DNA from: Chelydra serpentina
Lineage: Eukaryota; Chordata; Testudines; Chelydridae
Assembly: GCA_037349315.1 (NCBI GenBank)
Contig: JBAIAC010000001.1
Span: 32,612,001-32,676,000, forward strand
Reading direction: 5' to 3'
DNA length: 64,000 nt
This document shows positions 34,353-44,421 of this stretch, piece after piece. Position 1 is the stretch's first letter; every line of letters starts with the position of its first letter. The position numbers and the translations under genes were made by a program. Under the pieces are notes generated by a model. It was not told the origin of the DNA, searched no databases, and worked only from the letters and a program-made list of their open reading frames with translations.

Positions 34353-34803
34353 TACTAACATAAACACTCCTTTCTGTTCAGCTCTGGGACAAGTCAGCTA
34401 TTTGTATTTTTCAACAAAAATTTCAAAATGTGATGCTTCGTTCAAAAGTGTTATTAGCATCTTTGAAACTTATTCCAAGTAACCATTACATATTATACAA
34501 TCAAATGTACTACAAAATTTTCTCACTGGGATCAGTTGAGGATGGTGGGAGTGGAGTACTGCTAGCGACCATTCTTCCTTTCTAAATAAATGTTAAAATA
34601 TCTTTTTTTAACTACTCCCTTCCCTAGAATCACCACACATTGGCATCCTTGTGGATTGATAATCTTTCTGCTTCTGGATTGGTTAGAAAACACTGAAAAA
34701 AATAAAGCTTTACACTGTACAGCAAAATAGGAGTCTGACTTCACGGTCTCTCTTGTTAACACAAGGCATGGGAAGGTGTATTAGAAATCCCAAGAAACAT
34801 ACA

Positions 34804-35080
34804 GGGTATGTCTACACTGCAATCACACCCGTGAAGACATACACACTAGCTTTAATTTAGTTAGCGTGGGTCCCAGAGCAGTGAAGCTGTGGCAGCAAGG
34901 ACTCCAGCATGGCCACCCGAGTAATTACCCAGGGTTCTGGGCAGGTTAGTGCAGTCTACTCTGAAACCCATGCTGCCATGGCTTCACTATTTTGGTATCC
35001 AAACTAGCTAGATTAAAGCTAGCTTGGCTATGTCTATGCGAGCTTCAATCACACCCTGTGATTGCCATGGAGACATACCC
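34804..35080. mobile_element. Harbinger-type MITE, 277 bp, ACA target duplication
   Basis: GGGTATGTCTACACTGCAAT and its near-complement ATTGCCATGGAGACATACCC form the termini, and ACA flanks both sides. Further inward, CTAGCTTTAATTTAG and CTAGATTAAAGCTAG also pair, making most of the element a long palindrome. No coding capacity. Confidence 0.8.
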
Positions 35081-35319
35081 ACAGAATATATGTTATAGGT
35101 TGGCTATTATAATCTAAAATATTGCATACTTTGCATACTGTAATAAGACTATTAAATGCTTAAGAATTATTATGTTAACTCTCTGAGACATTTAACTTCT
35201 TATGGTTCACTGGTTCTCGGCAGTGGAGCTACTTGGTGCTAAAGATCTTTGATGTTTTATGTTGTCCTCTTTCTCTAAGACACTCCTCTTATACACATGA
35301 GAAAACCAATGAAAAACCA

Positions 35320-35392
35320 GTTCTGCACTGGCAGAGAGATGGACTGGATGACCTAAGAGCTCTTTTCCATCTCTAGCATCTCTAAGAATGTT
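35320..35392 (+). repeat. CR1 3' tail fragment
   Basis: GAGATGGACTGGATGACCTA and TTTTCCATCTCTAGCATCTC are the typical CR1 3' untranslated end, severely 5'-truncated. Confidence 0.7.
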
Positions 35393-35715
35393 TGGATTAA
35401 TACTTGGATTTCTCTATCTGCCTTCTCAGGCCTTCTCTTGTATTTAGTAGCAAGAGACCATTATCCATTGACAGAAAATAGCTGTGTTTCTTATTTAACA
35501 AAGTTATGTTTTAGGATATATGGGACCGAAATATACCTGCTCCAGTTTAGCTACAGTAGATAAGTCGGGGAGGGCTAGGCAGGGGCACTTCCTATCCTGT
35601 GGACCAATGTAATCTGGCTGGCCTCATGGGAAATTGGGTGAGAGGCAAGTATGACTTCATTAACCTCTGAGATTTTGAAAGCTCTTTAACCGTTTGCACT
35701 TTGTGTCTTTCACAG

Positions 35716-35766
35716 ACCATCTGAAAGGAGAGATAACCCAGCGGCACATGCAAAGGGCAGCTCTAG
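35716..35766 (+). other. Candidate host micro-exon A
   Basis: A pyrimidine-rich acceptor (CACTTTGTGTCTTTCACAG) precedes 51 nt that are open when read after two leading bases: HLKGEITQRHMQRAAL plus one base. A strong donor CTAG|GTAAGA follows. The segment lies in otherwise unique DNA. The phase (two bases in, one base out) matches the candidate at 38324-38380. It could be part of an unidentified host gene on the plus strand; no family was recognised. Confidence 0.4.
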
Positions 35767-35944
35767 GTAAGAGCAGAATATTCTTGTATGAATAATAAAT
35801 AGTGCATTTGGAAGAGAGGGCACTTCCCAGTGTTTACACAGAGTGTGAACAAAATACATGCAACTGAGGCCAAACAAAACATTGGTTTTTTTTAGTTTTT
35901 GGATTATTAATCTTCTGCAATAATTGATGCATTTTTCTCATATT

Positions 35945-36090
35945 GTGTAGAGTTGGCCAAAAATTTTCAGATTAATATTTTCCACAAAAGCAGGTTTAGT
36001 AAACCCAAAACTAAAAAAAAAAATGGCAGGGGGGCTTGATTCACAAAATAAGAGGAGGAAGTGGGAGTGGTGGTGGTGCCCCGTCATAAC
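35945..36090 (+). repeat. AT-rich repeat starting AGAGTTGGCC
   Basis: AGAGTTGGCCAAAAATTTTC opens a stretch similar to those at 28.67 and 43.51 kb. It runs into the tRNA-like palindromic repeat. Confidence 0.4.
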
Positions 36091-36104
36091 TTTTGGCCAA
36101 ATAT

Positions 36105-36390
36105 TTAGGGCACTCACTTGGGCTGTGGGGCAGGAACTTGAGTATATCCCATATGCTAAGTGAATGCCCTAAGCAAGAGGCTATAGAGTCATTCTCGCTT
36201 TGTCTCTTGCTCAATGACTTTTAAAATATTTTATACAAAAAGTGGAACAGTTTCAACAGACGAGACTGAGAGCGACCCACCTAAGAATAGCCTATTGTCG
36301 TTGGGGCACTCACCTGGAAGGAGAGAGATATGAGTTCAACCTGGGTCTTCCACATCCCAGATGAGTGCCCTAACCACTGAGCTAAAAGTT
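36105..36390. repeat. Interspersed repeat with tRNA-like palindromic modules
   Basis: Two hairpin modules (AGGGCACTCACTT ... AAGTGAATGCCCT and GGGGCACTCACCTGG ... ATGAGTGCCCTAACC) flank a core containing TATACAAAAAGTGGAACAG. The minus strand of the right module reads TTTAGCTCAGTGGTTAGGGC, a pol III A-box-like sequence, followed by GGTTGAACTC, B-box-like. A related copy is at 61325-61560. It is probably a tRNA-derived SINE or SINE-like palindrome, not a tRNA gene. Confidence 0.55.
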
Positions 36391-36559
36391 GTAAGAGGCA
36401 CTACCACTTCCTCCTGTTTTGTTCATCTAGCCATTTTAAAACATCTGGAAACAAAATGATTTGGGTCGAACTCGATGTTTCATTCAGTCTAAAACTGACT
36501 TTCATTCTTTCAGAATTTTCATATTTGGTTCGACCCAAAACCATTTATTTTTCAGAACT

Positions 36560-37800
36560 GCCAGCAAACTGAAAGATCAGTTATTCTCCTGACTCAGATA
36601 CTGTGTAAAGGCCACACATCCGATTTTCATGGCATCCATGAACATTGCCAAAGCTTTTACCAACACGGCAACTGACTTTATATGGGGTGAGAGAAATGAT
36701 GCAAAAACCTTGTAAATCATTTTTTCTAAAATATTAACCAATAGTTTTACTGGTGCTAAAGCAGGAGCAAACAGATCCAAACCTTCTCACTCCTTAGACC
36801 TTGTGCCTTCTGGGCCCCTCTTAGATCTGAACTTCAATTGGTTCTGGACTTCAGTTTGTTTTGAGACTGGGCATCAGTTTAGTCACACTTCCAGAGTCCA
36901 CCTGCGATACCTTCAAAGTCTCTTTGTTCAGAGAGAGGTCCAGAGCTGAGACTCTGTCCTTCCTGGCAATGGGGAGCAGAGCCAGTGCCAGACTGTGCTG
37001 CATCTTCTTAAATGCCCCTTTCCCACATACTTAAGGCAGTGGCTGTGCAGGTCAGTAACTAATATCTTGCTCTTGTAAGATAGACAGCATTTGAATCTGG
37101 TTTTCTTCCCAGATTCAAATGGCCCCTATCAGAAGCCAACCAGCTGATGAACTGATCTACATGCTAGTGCAGTGATACAGTTTCACTTAATGCTACACTG
37201 CTGTTCATATTTTAAAATAAAGCTAGACAAATATTAATAAACTATTTGCAAAATAATATACCGGTGTATCTGCCAAAGTGACAAGGGGAGTGATAGTGAG
37301 CTCTGCCCTCTTTGCCTGCTGAAGTTAGAAGGAGCTGAGGGGAGTAGGGCTGTAACTCCTTATATAACATCATACTAAATGTCCATTTTCATAAGGGAGC
37401 ATGTGCATGGAACCAACAGTCACAGCTTCCCAGGGGGTTGTGACTGAGGTACCATAAGGTACTCTCTATTGGCAATATTCCACCTCCTATCCTTTCCTGT
37501 TTTTTTTTTCCTTTTTATAAAAATAAATTAAATGCAAAAATATTTTTCCAGAATATCTATGCTGTAGGACAAATCATTAAAAGCTAAAAAATGCTAAACT
37601 AAGGCCCTCGCCCTCAATTTGCCCTGTTCAGTGCCTGGAGTGCAAGCTAAGGATGGTCTCATCAGTCTAAATTCTGATTTGTTTCTTTAATGCAATTCAG
37701 ATAGACTTTTATGTATTTTAATTGTGCTCAGATCTGTACAATATAAAAATTAAAAACATGCCTTGCTCTAAAGATTTTACATTCTAAAGATCAGACACAG
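36560..37800. other. Unique DNA, no gene seen
   Basis: No recognised repeat or coding signal apart from A/T homopolymer runs at 37500. Confidence 0.35.
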
Positions 37801-37810
37801 AGAAGAGGAG

Positions 37811-37922
37811 TTTCAGTGTAGTAGCTGTGTTAGTCTGTGTCAGCAAAAAGAAAATAAGAAAAATACTTGTGGCACCTTAGAGACTAACAAATTTATTTCA
37901 GCATAAGCTTTCGTGGGTTAAG
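37811..37922 (+). repeat. Penelope-like-element terminal sequence, truncated
   Basis: The stretch GTAGCTGTGTTAGTCTGTGT, CTTGTGGCACCTTAGAGACT, CAGCATAAGCTTTCGTGGGT is a very common reptile repeat. Its complement contains the CACGAAAGC core half of a hammerhead-like fold; the partner CTGATGA half is missing because the copy ends there. Assignment to Penelope-like elements is inference. Confidence 0.5.
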
Positions 37923-38044
37923 AAGAGGAGAAAACTCTAGGAAATCCAAAGGAGGAGATAATATGAATCTATTATGATGATTGGTTTGTCAAGTAAATAC
38001 TTGGTGTTCTTCTGCCATGTGAAACTATTCAAGTGTGTAAGACG

Positions 38045-38155
38045 CAATGAACCAGATCCTCAGCTGGTAGATTCACTGGGTCAAATCTTCAGGTGATGTA
38101 CATTTACGTAGCTCCATTGACTTCAGTAGAACTACCTGAGCATCTGACTCAATAT
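38045..38155. repeat. Hairpin repeat with CCATTGACTTCAGTAG apex
   Basis: CAGATCCTCAGCTGGTAGAT opens the copy, and GTAGCTCCATTGACTTCAGT with AGAACTAC forms the tip. It is one of several dispersed palindromes with an ATTGACTTCAAT-like apex. Confidence 0.5.
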
Positions 38156-38323
38156 GTTGCATTTAAAGTTGTTCCAAGGTAACCCATGATACAGCTGTCT
38201 ATGAGAATTCCTTATGCAGTGTTTCAAAGAAATAAAAAACGTGTACACTCCAACTGTGTGTTCCAGTCTGCATTGTAACATCTGGCCTTGTCTCAGACAG
38301 TAATGGCTCCTTATTGTACGCAG

Positions 38324-38380
38324 AAAGTAATGGGGAAAATGCTATTTTAAATAACTATTTAACTGATTTTCATAAAAAAG
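38324..38380 (+). other. Candidate host micro-exon B
   Basis: TTATTGTACGCAG| precedes 57 nt that are open after two leading bases (SNGENAILNNYLTDFHKK plus one base), then a strong donor AAAG|GTAAGTAT. The incoming phase needs one base from the previous exon, exactly what candidate exon A (35716-35766) supplies. The acceptor tract is only moderate. Family not recognised. Confidence 0.35.
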
Positions 38381-38599
38381 GTAAGTATGGACTTTTTTTT
38401 AAAGGCCCCAGGGTAAAAAGCACAGCACTGACTCTGCCAGCTACACACAGCATTGTGAATATTCCATCAATTTTCCTCAGTGTAATGTGCAGCCAGTGGG
38501 TTTTGGCTTTTGTTTTGAACATTGCTGCATGCTTATCATCACTAAATCTGAACCACACAAAATATTTTCCAGACTTTTTTTCCTTCATTCATTGAGCCT

Positions 38600-39170
38600 T
38601 TTAAATATTCTGTATATTTTGACCTAATGTTTATTCTGTGAATTGGGGCACCTCATTTGCCTGCTTATCATATTCGATGTATATTTTTCCAAAGAATAGC
38701 AGGTCTCAACTCTCCTAGAATCTTTCTTGATGACCATAAATCCATCAAGAGCTTTTTGAAGGAAAACTGCTTGGTAGGAAGCCTCATTAAGAGTTGGTAG
38801 AAATCCCTATAGAAAATAATACATACGATTTCAATTAGAATCCAAGTGTTAACATCTTCCAGCTGCCTCTTCTATTTTATTTTGTTTTTTACTGAAATCA
38901 CTTTTATGATCAGAACTCTTTAAGGAGCTTCTTTTAGTTGGGTTTTAAATGTTGATGATCTGTTTTCCCTAATAGGCTCACTTCAGATGTGGATTTCTCA
39001 TTGAAGGAAACCTCCCTGCTCAGCCAATTGTTCTTAGCTGTCTCATCTTTTAAATCACCATTTTCTGAATATTGAGAAAGCACTCAAAGAGTCAGATGGG
39101 GAGTTTCAGTGGAGACAAAGAACATCAGATTGTTCTGATCTTCTGGTTCTGTAAAGAAGAAACTCCATAA
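38600..39170. other. Unique DNA, no gene seen
   Basis: Nothing recognised. Confidence 0.35.
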
Positions 39171-39179
39171 AATTGCAAA

Positions 39180-39305
39180 AGGGCCTAATTCTGCCATCCT
39201 GACTAATACTCAGTAGGACTTTACCATGCAAATAGTTCCATTCTTTTCAATAGGAACACTCGCAGAGTAGGGTATAACTAAGCATGACAAAGGGTGGCAG
39301 AATCA
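39180..39305. repeat. Hairpin repeat (GGGCCTAATTCTGCCA family)
   Basis: GGGCCTAATTCTGCCATCCT at one end and GACAAAGGGTGGCAGAATC at the other pair. The centre is AATAGTTCCATTCTTTTCAA with TAGGAACACT. Same family as 7575-7755 and 42710-42845. Confidence 0.6.
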
Positions 39306-39399
39306 AATCCAAAATGACCAGATTAACATTTTCTTTTCTCTTCTTCCATTCTTCCTGCTTTCCTTTTTCCCTTTCCACCTCTCTCCTCAGCATAAAAAA

Positions 39400-39572
39400 C
39401 TACCTTTGCAAGCAGCATAAGCTATGTCAGTGGGAGAAACTCTCCCACTGACATAGTGCTGTGCACACCAATGCTTATGTTGGTGTAACTCATGTCACTC
39501 AGTGGGGTGGAATATTCGCACCCTGAGCTACATAAATTTTGCCGACATAAGCTGGAGTGTAAACTTAGCCTC
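39400..39572. repeat. Palindromic MITE remnant
   Basis: GCTATGTCAGTGGGAGAA and TCTCCCACTGACATAGTGC form a near-perfect 17-bp inverted pair. The right end GGAGTGTAAACTTAGCCTC resembles the TACAC-type Harbinger TIR. Confidence 0.5.
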
Positions 39573-39964
39573 AGACGACTCCTTTCCCCCATCCTATGCT
39601 CTTTTTTTCCCTGTCTTTCTTTTCAGCATCCTTTTGCTCTTGTATTTTCTGTCTCTCAAGCCCTCCACTGTCTTTCTCTGCTCTACTTTTTCACTCTCTG
39701 TTTCATGTTAAATCTCTATTTTTAGATCTGTCTCTGACATGTAGGTGCCTTTGTATGAGCGTACACAGGATTACAATCCTAAAGTAGCACAACCTAGTAT
39801 GGGACACTAGTATGCTTCTGTATATACAGAAAAAGGAAAAGCATTCCCCTGAGTTTGCTGTGCTGTAGAAGGCATAGGTACGTCTGATGTGATTCAGTGG
39901 GCAGTAGTATCGCAAGATGCTATCAAATGAAATTCCAGTAAAATATAGAGTTTCATTCTCCACT

Positions 39965-40050
39965 ATGTTACTCCAGTTTTATACAGCTGTAACTCCCTTG
40001 AAGTCAATAAAACCATTGGAGTTGCATTAACATAAAGCTGGAGTAACACA
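39965..40050. repeat. Hairpin repeat (GTTACTCCAG family)
   Basis: GTTACTCCAGTTTTATACAG mirrors ATAAAGCTGGAGTAAC, and the centre includes CCTTGAAGTCAATAAAACCA. Confidence 0.6.
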
Positions 40051-40592
40051 GAGATTCAAGCCCACAGTGACTTATAAAAGCCATAGTGAAACTAGATAAT
40101 CTTTTAGTCTGTTTATCCAAGATGTTGCAGGTGAAACAATTATAAATAGTGAGCAATGTCAGTTAATGCACAGCAGTTATGAAATAAGTGCTGTCTTCCA
40201 GTCAGACCTTTTCTGCGCGTAAATTTCCTTTTTTTTTTTTTAAAGGCTTGGTAGCAGTTACATTAGTAAAAGCGCCAGTTTCCCAGTGCTTTCTATCACA
40301 GTTCAGGGTAGCTGCACCTGTATTCCCCCTCTGTGGTCCAGCAAGGGCACTCACTCTCAGCTTCCGGCTTCCCACCATTGCCTCTTTGGGAGGAGATACC
40401 TATCTCTCTCTCTCCTGTCTGACTGGGGTATTTCCAGGCTAAACAGTTCCTTGACTATACTGTGATCTCCACAGCAAAAGACAGACTGCCTATGCAGGCC
40501 TGCTTCACTTCTTTCCTCCGAGATAGGACACAGCGTAATTGCCACAGTTAAGTTACCATACAGCCCTTTACAAGCAAGTACATTTATCCTTA

Positions 40593-41271
40593 AGGTGGGA
40601 GCACTGGAACCTTGGTAGAAGTGGGAGGGCCATGAGGTCCTGCTCCTCTCCATGGCCTCACTCCCTGGTCCTCCTCTTCCACCCTGAAATCCCACCCCTT
40701 GGCCGCTTGGAAGCCGGAGCTGGGCTGTGGTAAGAGCCACCAAGGGATCCCAGACCGCCCTGGGGAGCCCCTGACCCTCCACCTGCCCTGGGCGGGGGGG
40801 CCTGAGTGCAGCTCCAGACTATGTCCCCACCCCCGGGGTGTGCTTTCCAGGGAAGGTCGAGGGGCCAGGGCTCCCCACAGTGGCCTGGGCTCCCTATGTG
40901 GCTCTTACATGGCCCGGCTCTGGCTTTTAGCCTGGCCAGGGGTGGGGCCTCAGGGGGAAGAGAAGGAGCAGGGGCAGGGCCATGGAGAGGTCGGGCCTTG
41001 TGGCAAGGGGAGTCTAAGAACAACCTTGCCCCCCCGAACCAGGAAGAGGCCGGCACCACTGGCAGGGGTTGTGTTTTGCAGTGGATACCCTGCCGCAAAG
41101 CACAGCCCCTGCTGGTGCCATTCCGTGTCTGCCCAAGGCATGCAGTTTGGCGAGGCAGCAATGCCCCCCAAACGATGCCCATGTTAAAAAGTGGCAGGCA
41201 TGGCCCTCCCACTTTTAAAAGTGGAGGGTATGGTCCCCCAGTCAGCCTCCCCCCAGTTCTGGCACCCCGTC
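40593..41271. mobile_element. GC-rich Harbinger-like element, TTA flanks
   Basis: The left end AGGTGGGAGCACTGGAAC and the right end GTTCTGGCACCCCGTC are imperfect inverted repeats. TTA lies at both borders (40590-40592 and 41272-41274). Inside, GAAGTGGGAGGGCCATG and CATGGCCCTCCCACTTTT also pair. Long open frames on both strands follow GC composition, and no transposase motif is present. Confidence 0.5.
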
Positions 41272-41274
41272 TTA

Positions 41275-41855
41275 ATGTGAAAGCATTACAGAGAAAACAT
41301 ATTAAAAACAATAAAACAACCTACACACATACTAATAAGCTTACCAGAGGTCACCCCCAATTCCAACAAGGGTGATTCAAACACCTCACAGGGGTTTTAC
41401 CTGTGATCACAAGTTCAGCATAGCTTCAGCTCAGAACCACCATCCCAGTGAGTTAGTGAGTTTATCCAGTTTGGCTTTGAAGAAGCCATGAATAGGTAAT
41501 CAGCCATACAGGGAGTTTCTCTTCAAGGTGCAGCTTCAAGTGGATGTCTCTCAAAGTGAGTAATTTGCATTCCCTTCTTCCTAATATTTCCTAGGAATCC
41601 CCACTTAGCTAAAAGCTCAATCTTGTCTTGTCCATTGTTTTAAAAGAGTTCTTTGAAGCACATAATACTTCGCAGTGTTTACAGTAGTCCTGTCTCTCCC
41701 TTAAAAGACGTTACATACCATTCCACAATAATACATAAATATTTGCATTTTTAATACAATGACCTCCTAAGATACTTTGACTTAATTCACTATGGTTTGT
41801 CCACGATATTGTCATATATGTCACACCTTCCACCTGTCCCATCCACCTTTCCATA
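41275..41855. other. Unique DNA, no gene seen
   Basis: Nothing recognised. Confidence 0.35.
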
Positions 41856-41860
41856 TAGAG

Positions 41861-42259
41861 CAGGCCTGCACAACTCGTAAAGCGGAGAGGGCCATATTAC
41901 TCCAAAGAAAACAGCTGAGGGCCGAAATCCCCCGGCCCCGCCGAAACAACCCCTGCCCAACGCCGCCCAGCCCCGCAGAAACAACCCCTCCTTCCCCAGC
42001 GCTGGGATGTGGAAGCCTGTAGAGGGAGAAAGAAACAGCACGCATAGGGTGACCAGACCACCTGCCTGCCCACTGCTGGCCTCTTACCTTCTGCTGCTGC
42101 CCCCACCCCCTGCCGCTGGCTCACCCTCACTCCCCAGCCTGCCACTGGCCTCTTCACCACCCTGCCCACCGGCCGGCCACCTACTCACACCCCCGCGGGC
42201 CGCACAGTGAGCCCATGCGGGCCGCATGTGGCCCCCGGGCCGCATGTTGTGGAGGCCTG
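41861..42259. mobile_element. Non-autonomous hAT element, 399 bp
   Basis: CAGGCCTGCACAACTCG and ATGTTGTGGAGGCCTG are inverted termini. The flanks ATATAGAG and ATACAGAG are an 8-bp duplication with one mismatch. Near the right end the words GGGCCGCA/GCGGGCCGCATGTGGCCC match the usual hAT subterminal GGCC-rich palindrome. An internal TAGGGTGACCAGACCA (42046) hints at another element's end within it. Confidence 0.75.
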
Positions 42260-42269
42260 ATACAGAGTG

Positions 42270-42705
42270 TCACACACATACAGATGGTTTTTTAAATGTT
42301 CTCTCTAGATTGCAGTAAAAGGCATATTTTGAGTTTAGGGTTTCAAAGTTTTTGGAGTGACATGGCCCACCGATAGCGCTTAGATGTCCACTTAACTAAG
42401 AAACACACCAAGAGCAGCTAACTCATTAGCTCAACTAACCTGGAACCTACTTATTTCTCTCTCCCCAATACTGGCATGTACAATAAAAGAGTTGACAAGT
42501 TCTGTGCATCCTCATTAGCTTCAACCAGCTCCATTTGCTCTCTTTTTTCTCACCTTCTCTTTTCTCCCATTCTTCATCCCAATTTTCTACCTTCATTTTT
42601 TATATACATTTTTAAATCCCTCCTACCACTGAGCTACCTGTTAAGAGCCTGCTGAACACGTTAGGAAATAGCAACACTAGTCAGTGAATGAGAAATGCTG
42701 CTGCT
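42270..42705. other. Unique DNA, no gene seen
   Basis: Pyrimidine-rich in places; nothing recognised. Confidence 0.35.
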
Positions 42706-42709
42706 TCCA

Positions 42710-42845
42710 GAGAGGGCCCAATTCCACCACCTTTATGGCCATTATGTAGTATATATCTCTGAGAGTGATACCATTGTTTTCCATAGGGCTGCTCGCAGAG
42801 GAAGGTACAATTTAATTTGAGTAAGGGTGGCAGATTTAGCTATCA
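42710..42845. repeat. Hairpin repeat (GGGCCCAATTCCACCA family)
   Basis: GGGCCCAATTCCACCACC and AGTAAGGGTGGCAGATTT are the paired ends. The centre ACCATTGTTTTCCATAGGG is a degraded ATTGACTTCAAT-type apex. Confidence 0.5.
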
Positions 42846-42849
42846 GGGA

Positions 42850-43505
42850 GGAATCTATTTTCAGTTTCAGAGTCAAAGAGTGTCTTGTTTTGTGAGCGTT
42901 TTCATTACAAAACTCTGTTTTGCCAGGATTTATAATTTAGGTGTTGAAACTAGGTTTGATGAGTAACTTGGTGTTCATGCTCTAATCTTGAAGGGGGCAC
43001 TCTCCAATCCCATTGAGCCGCTGAGCAAAACTTTTTTTTTTTTAAGAACCCAACTCCCCAATGACTGAGGGAGTCAGAGATGGTTAACTAATTTCCCATT
43101 GTCTGTTGATCTCGTTGAGTCCCTACAACCAGATGTCAACTGCCATCTCCTATGTCTGATTCAGAGCTCTCAACTCTGGCATAGGTTGTTAGCAGGAGTC
43201 TTTAGTGCAGTTTACTCCTGCATTTGATTAAGATGGGACAGGATCATGCAGGTTGGAGTATGTGGCCTTTGCCATAACTCTCTGTAGCTTTGCTTACATC
43301 ATTTTTCCTGGACTTTTGAAAACTCAACACCCCTTTAAGAAAATGAAACCAATTGCACCCCTGCTTTTATCCTTCCATGTAATGCTTAAGGCCCCTATGT
43401 ATTTTAGAGCTTCATATTATGAAGCTGCTTGTCTTTTCTTAAATGTTTTGATGGACAGTGAAATAATATACAGTGCTAACATTTAAAGTACTATCACTGG
43501 CATCT
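42850..43505. other. Unique DNA, no gene seen
   Basis: The 77-codon frame at 43253 has no recognised family or splice framing. Confidence 0.35.
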
Positions 43506-43509
43506 GATT

Positions 43510-43870
43510 TTAGCACTAGAGCTGGATGAAAGTTTTCACACAAACCTTTTTTTTTTTTTTTTGTGAAAAATGCAGATTTTGCAACCCAAGAACATTTAGC
43601 AAATTTGTGTTGATTTCACCAAATTGTTTTGTTCAAAAATGACTTTAAAAATTCCAAATGTTTCATTATGACATTTTAAAAACAAAATATTTTTACATTT
43701 TTTAGGTTCAACATTACTTTTTGTTTCAAAATGTCCTTTAATTTTATTTATGAAACAACCAAAAACATTTTTTAAAATATAAACAAAACATTTCATTTGA
43801 CCCCCACCTTTATTTTCCAACTTTTTGATTTGCCAATTTCTTTTAAAAAAGATTGGTTTGGGGGTTTTGG
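43510..43870 (+). repeat. AT-rich repeat starting AGAGCTGGAT
   Basis: AGAGCTGGATGAAAGTTTTC, a T-run, then alternating AAATTC, TTTCATT and AAAACATTT words. Closest to the copies at 28.67 and 35.95 kb. Confidence 0.45.
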
Positions 43871-43904
43871 GTTGTGTGTTTGTGGCTGGTTGGTTGTTGT
43901 GGTC

Positions 43905-43955
43905 ATATTGTTTAGTTTTTGTTTGTTTGCTTGCTTACTTGTTTTGTTTTAGGAA
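43905..43955. repeat. (GTTT)n-like microsatellite
   Basis: gtttagtttttgtttgtttgcttgcttacttgttttgtttt-type imperfect tetranucleotide tract; noncoding. Confidence 0.7.
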
Positions 43956-44421
43956 ATACCCATGAACCATATGTGTTATACTCCCAGCTGTAATTTGCAT
44001 CCATTGAAATGAATAGGACAGTTCACACCTCAGAGCTATTGTTTCAAGGTCTCTGCAAACTCAGGGCTTGGCTACACTTGCAAGTTAGAGCGCACTAAAG
44101 CCACCCAGTGCGCTCTAACTCATGACACGTCCACACTGGCAAGGCACATAGAGCGCTCTGACTGACTCCATGGCTAGAGCGCTCCTGGTACTCCACCTCG
44201 GCAAGAGGAATAACGTTTGATGCACCCCCGCTGGAGCGCCGCAGCACAAGTGTGGACGCCCTGGTCTGTTAATGCGCTCTGATTGGCCTCCAGAAGTGTC
44301 CCACAATGCCTGTTCTAGCCACTCTGGTCATCACTTTGAACTCTACTGCCCTGCCCTCAGGTGACCAACCGTCAAACCCGCCCTTTAAATTCCCTGGGAA
44401 TTTTGAAAATTCCCTTCCTGT

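Noticed and set aside
40658..41375. Overlapping frames of 162-217 codons on both strands
   Set aside because: GC-rich interior of a Harbinger-like element; open on both strands through composition, with no domain motif.
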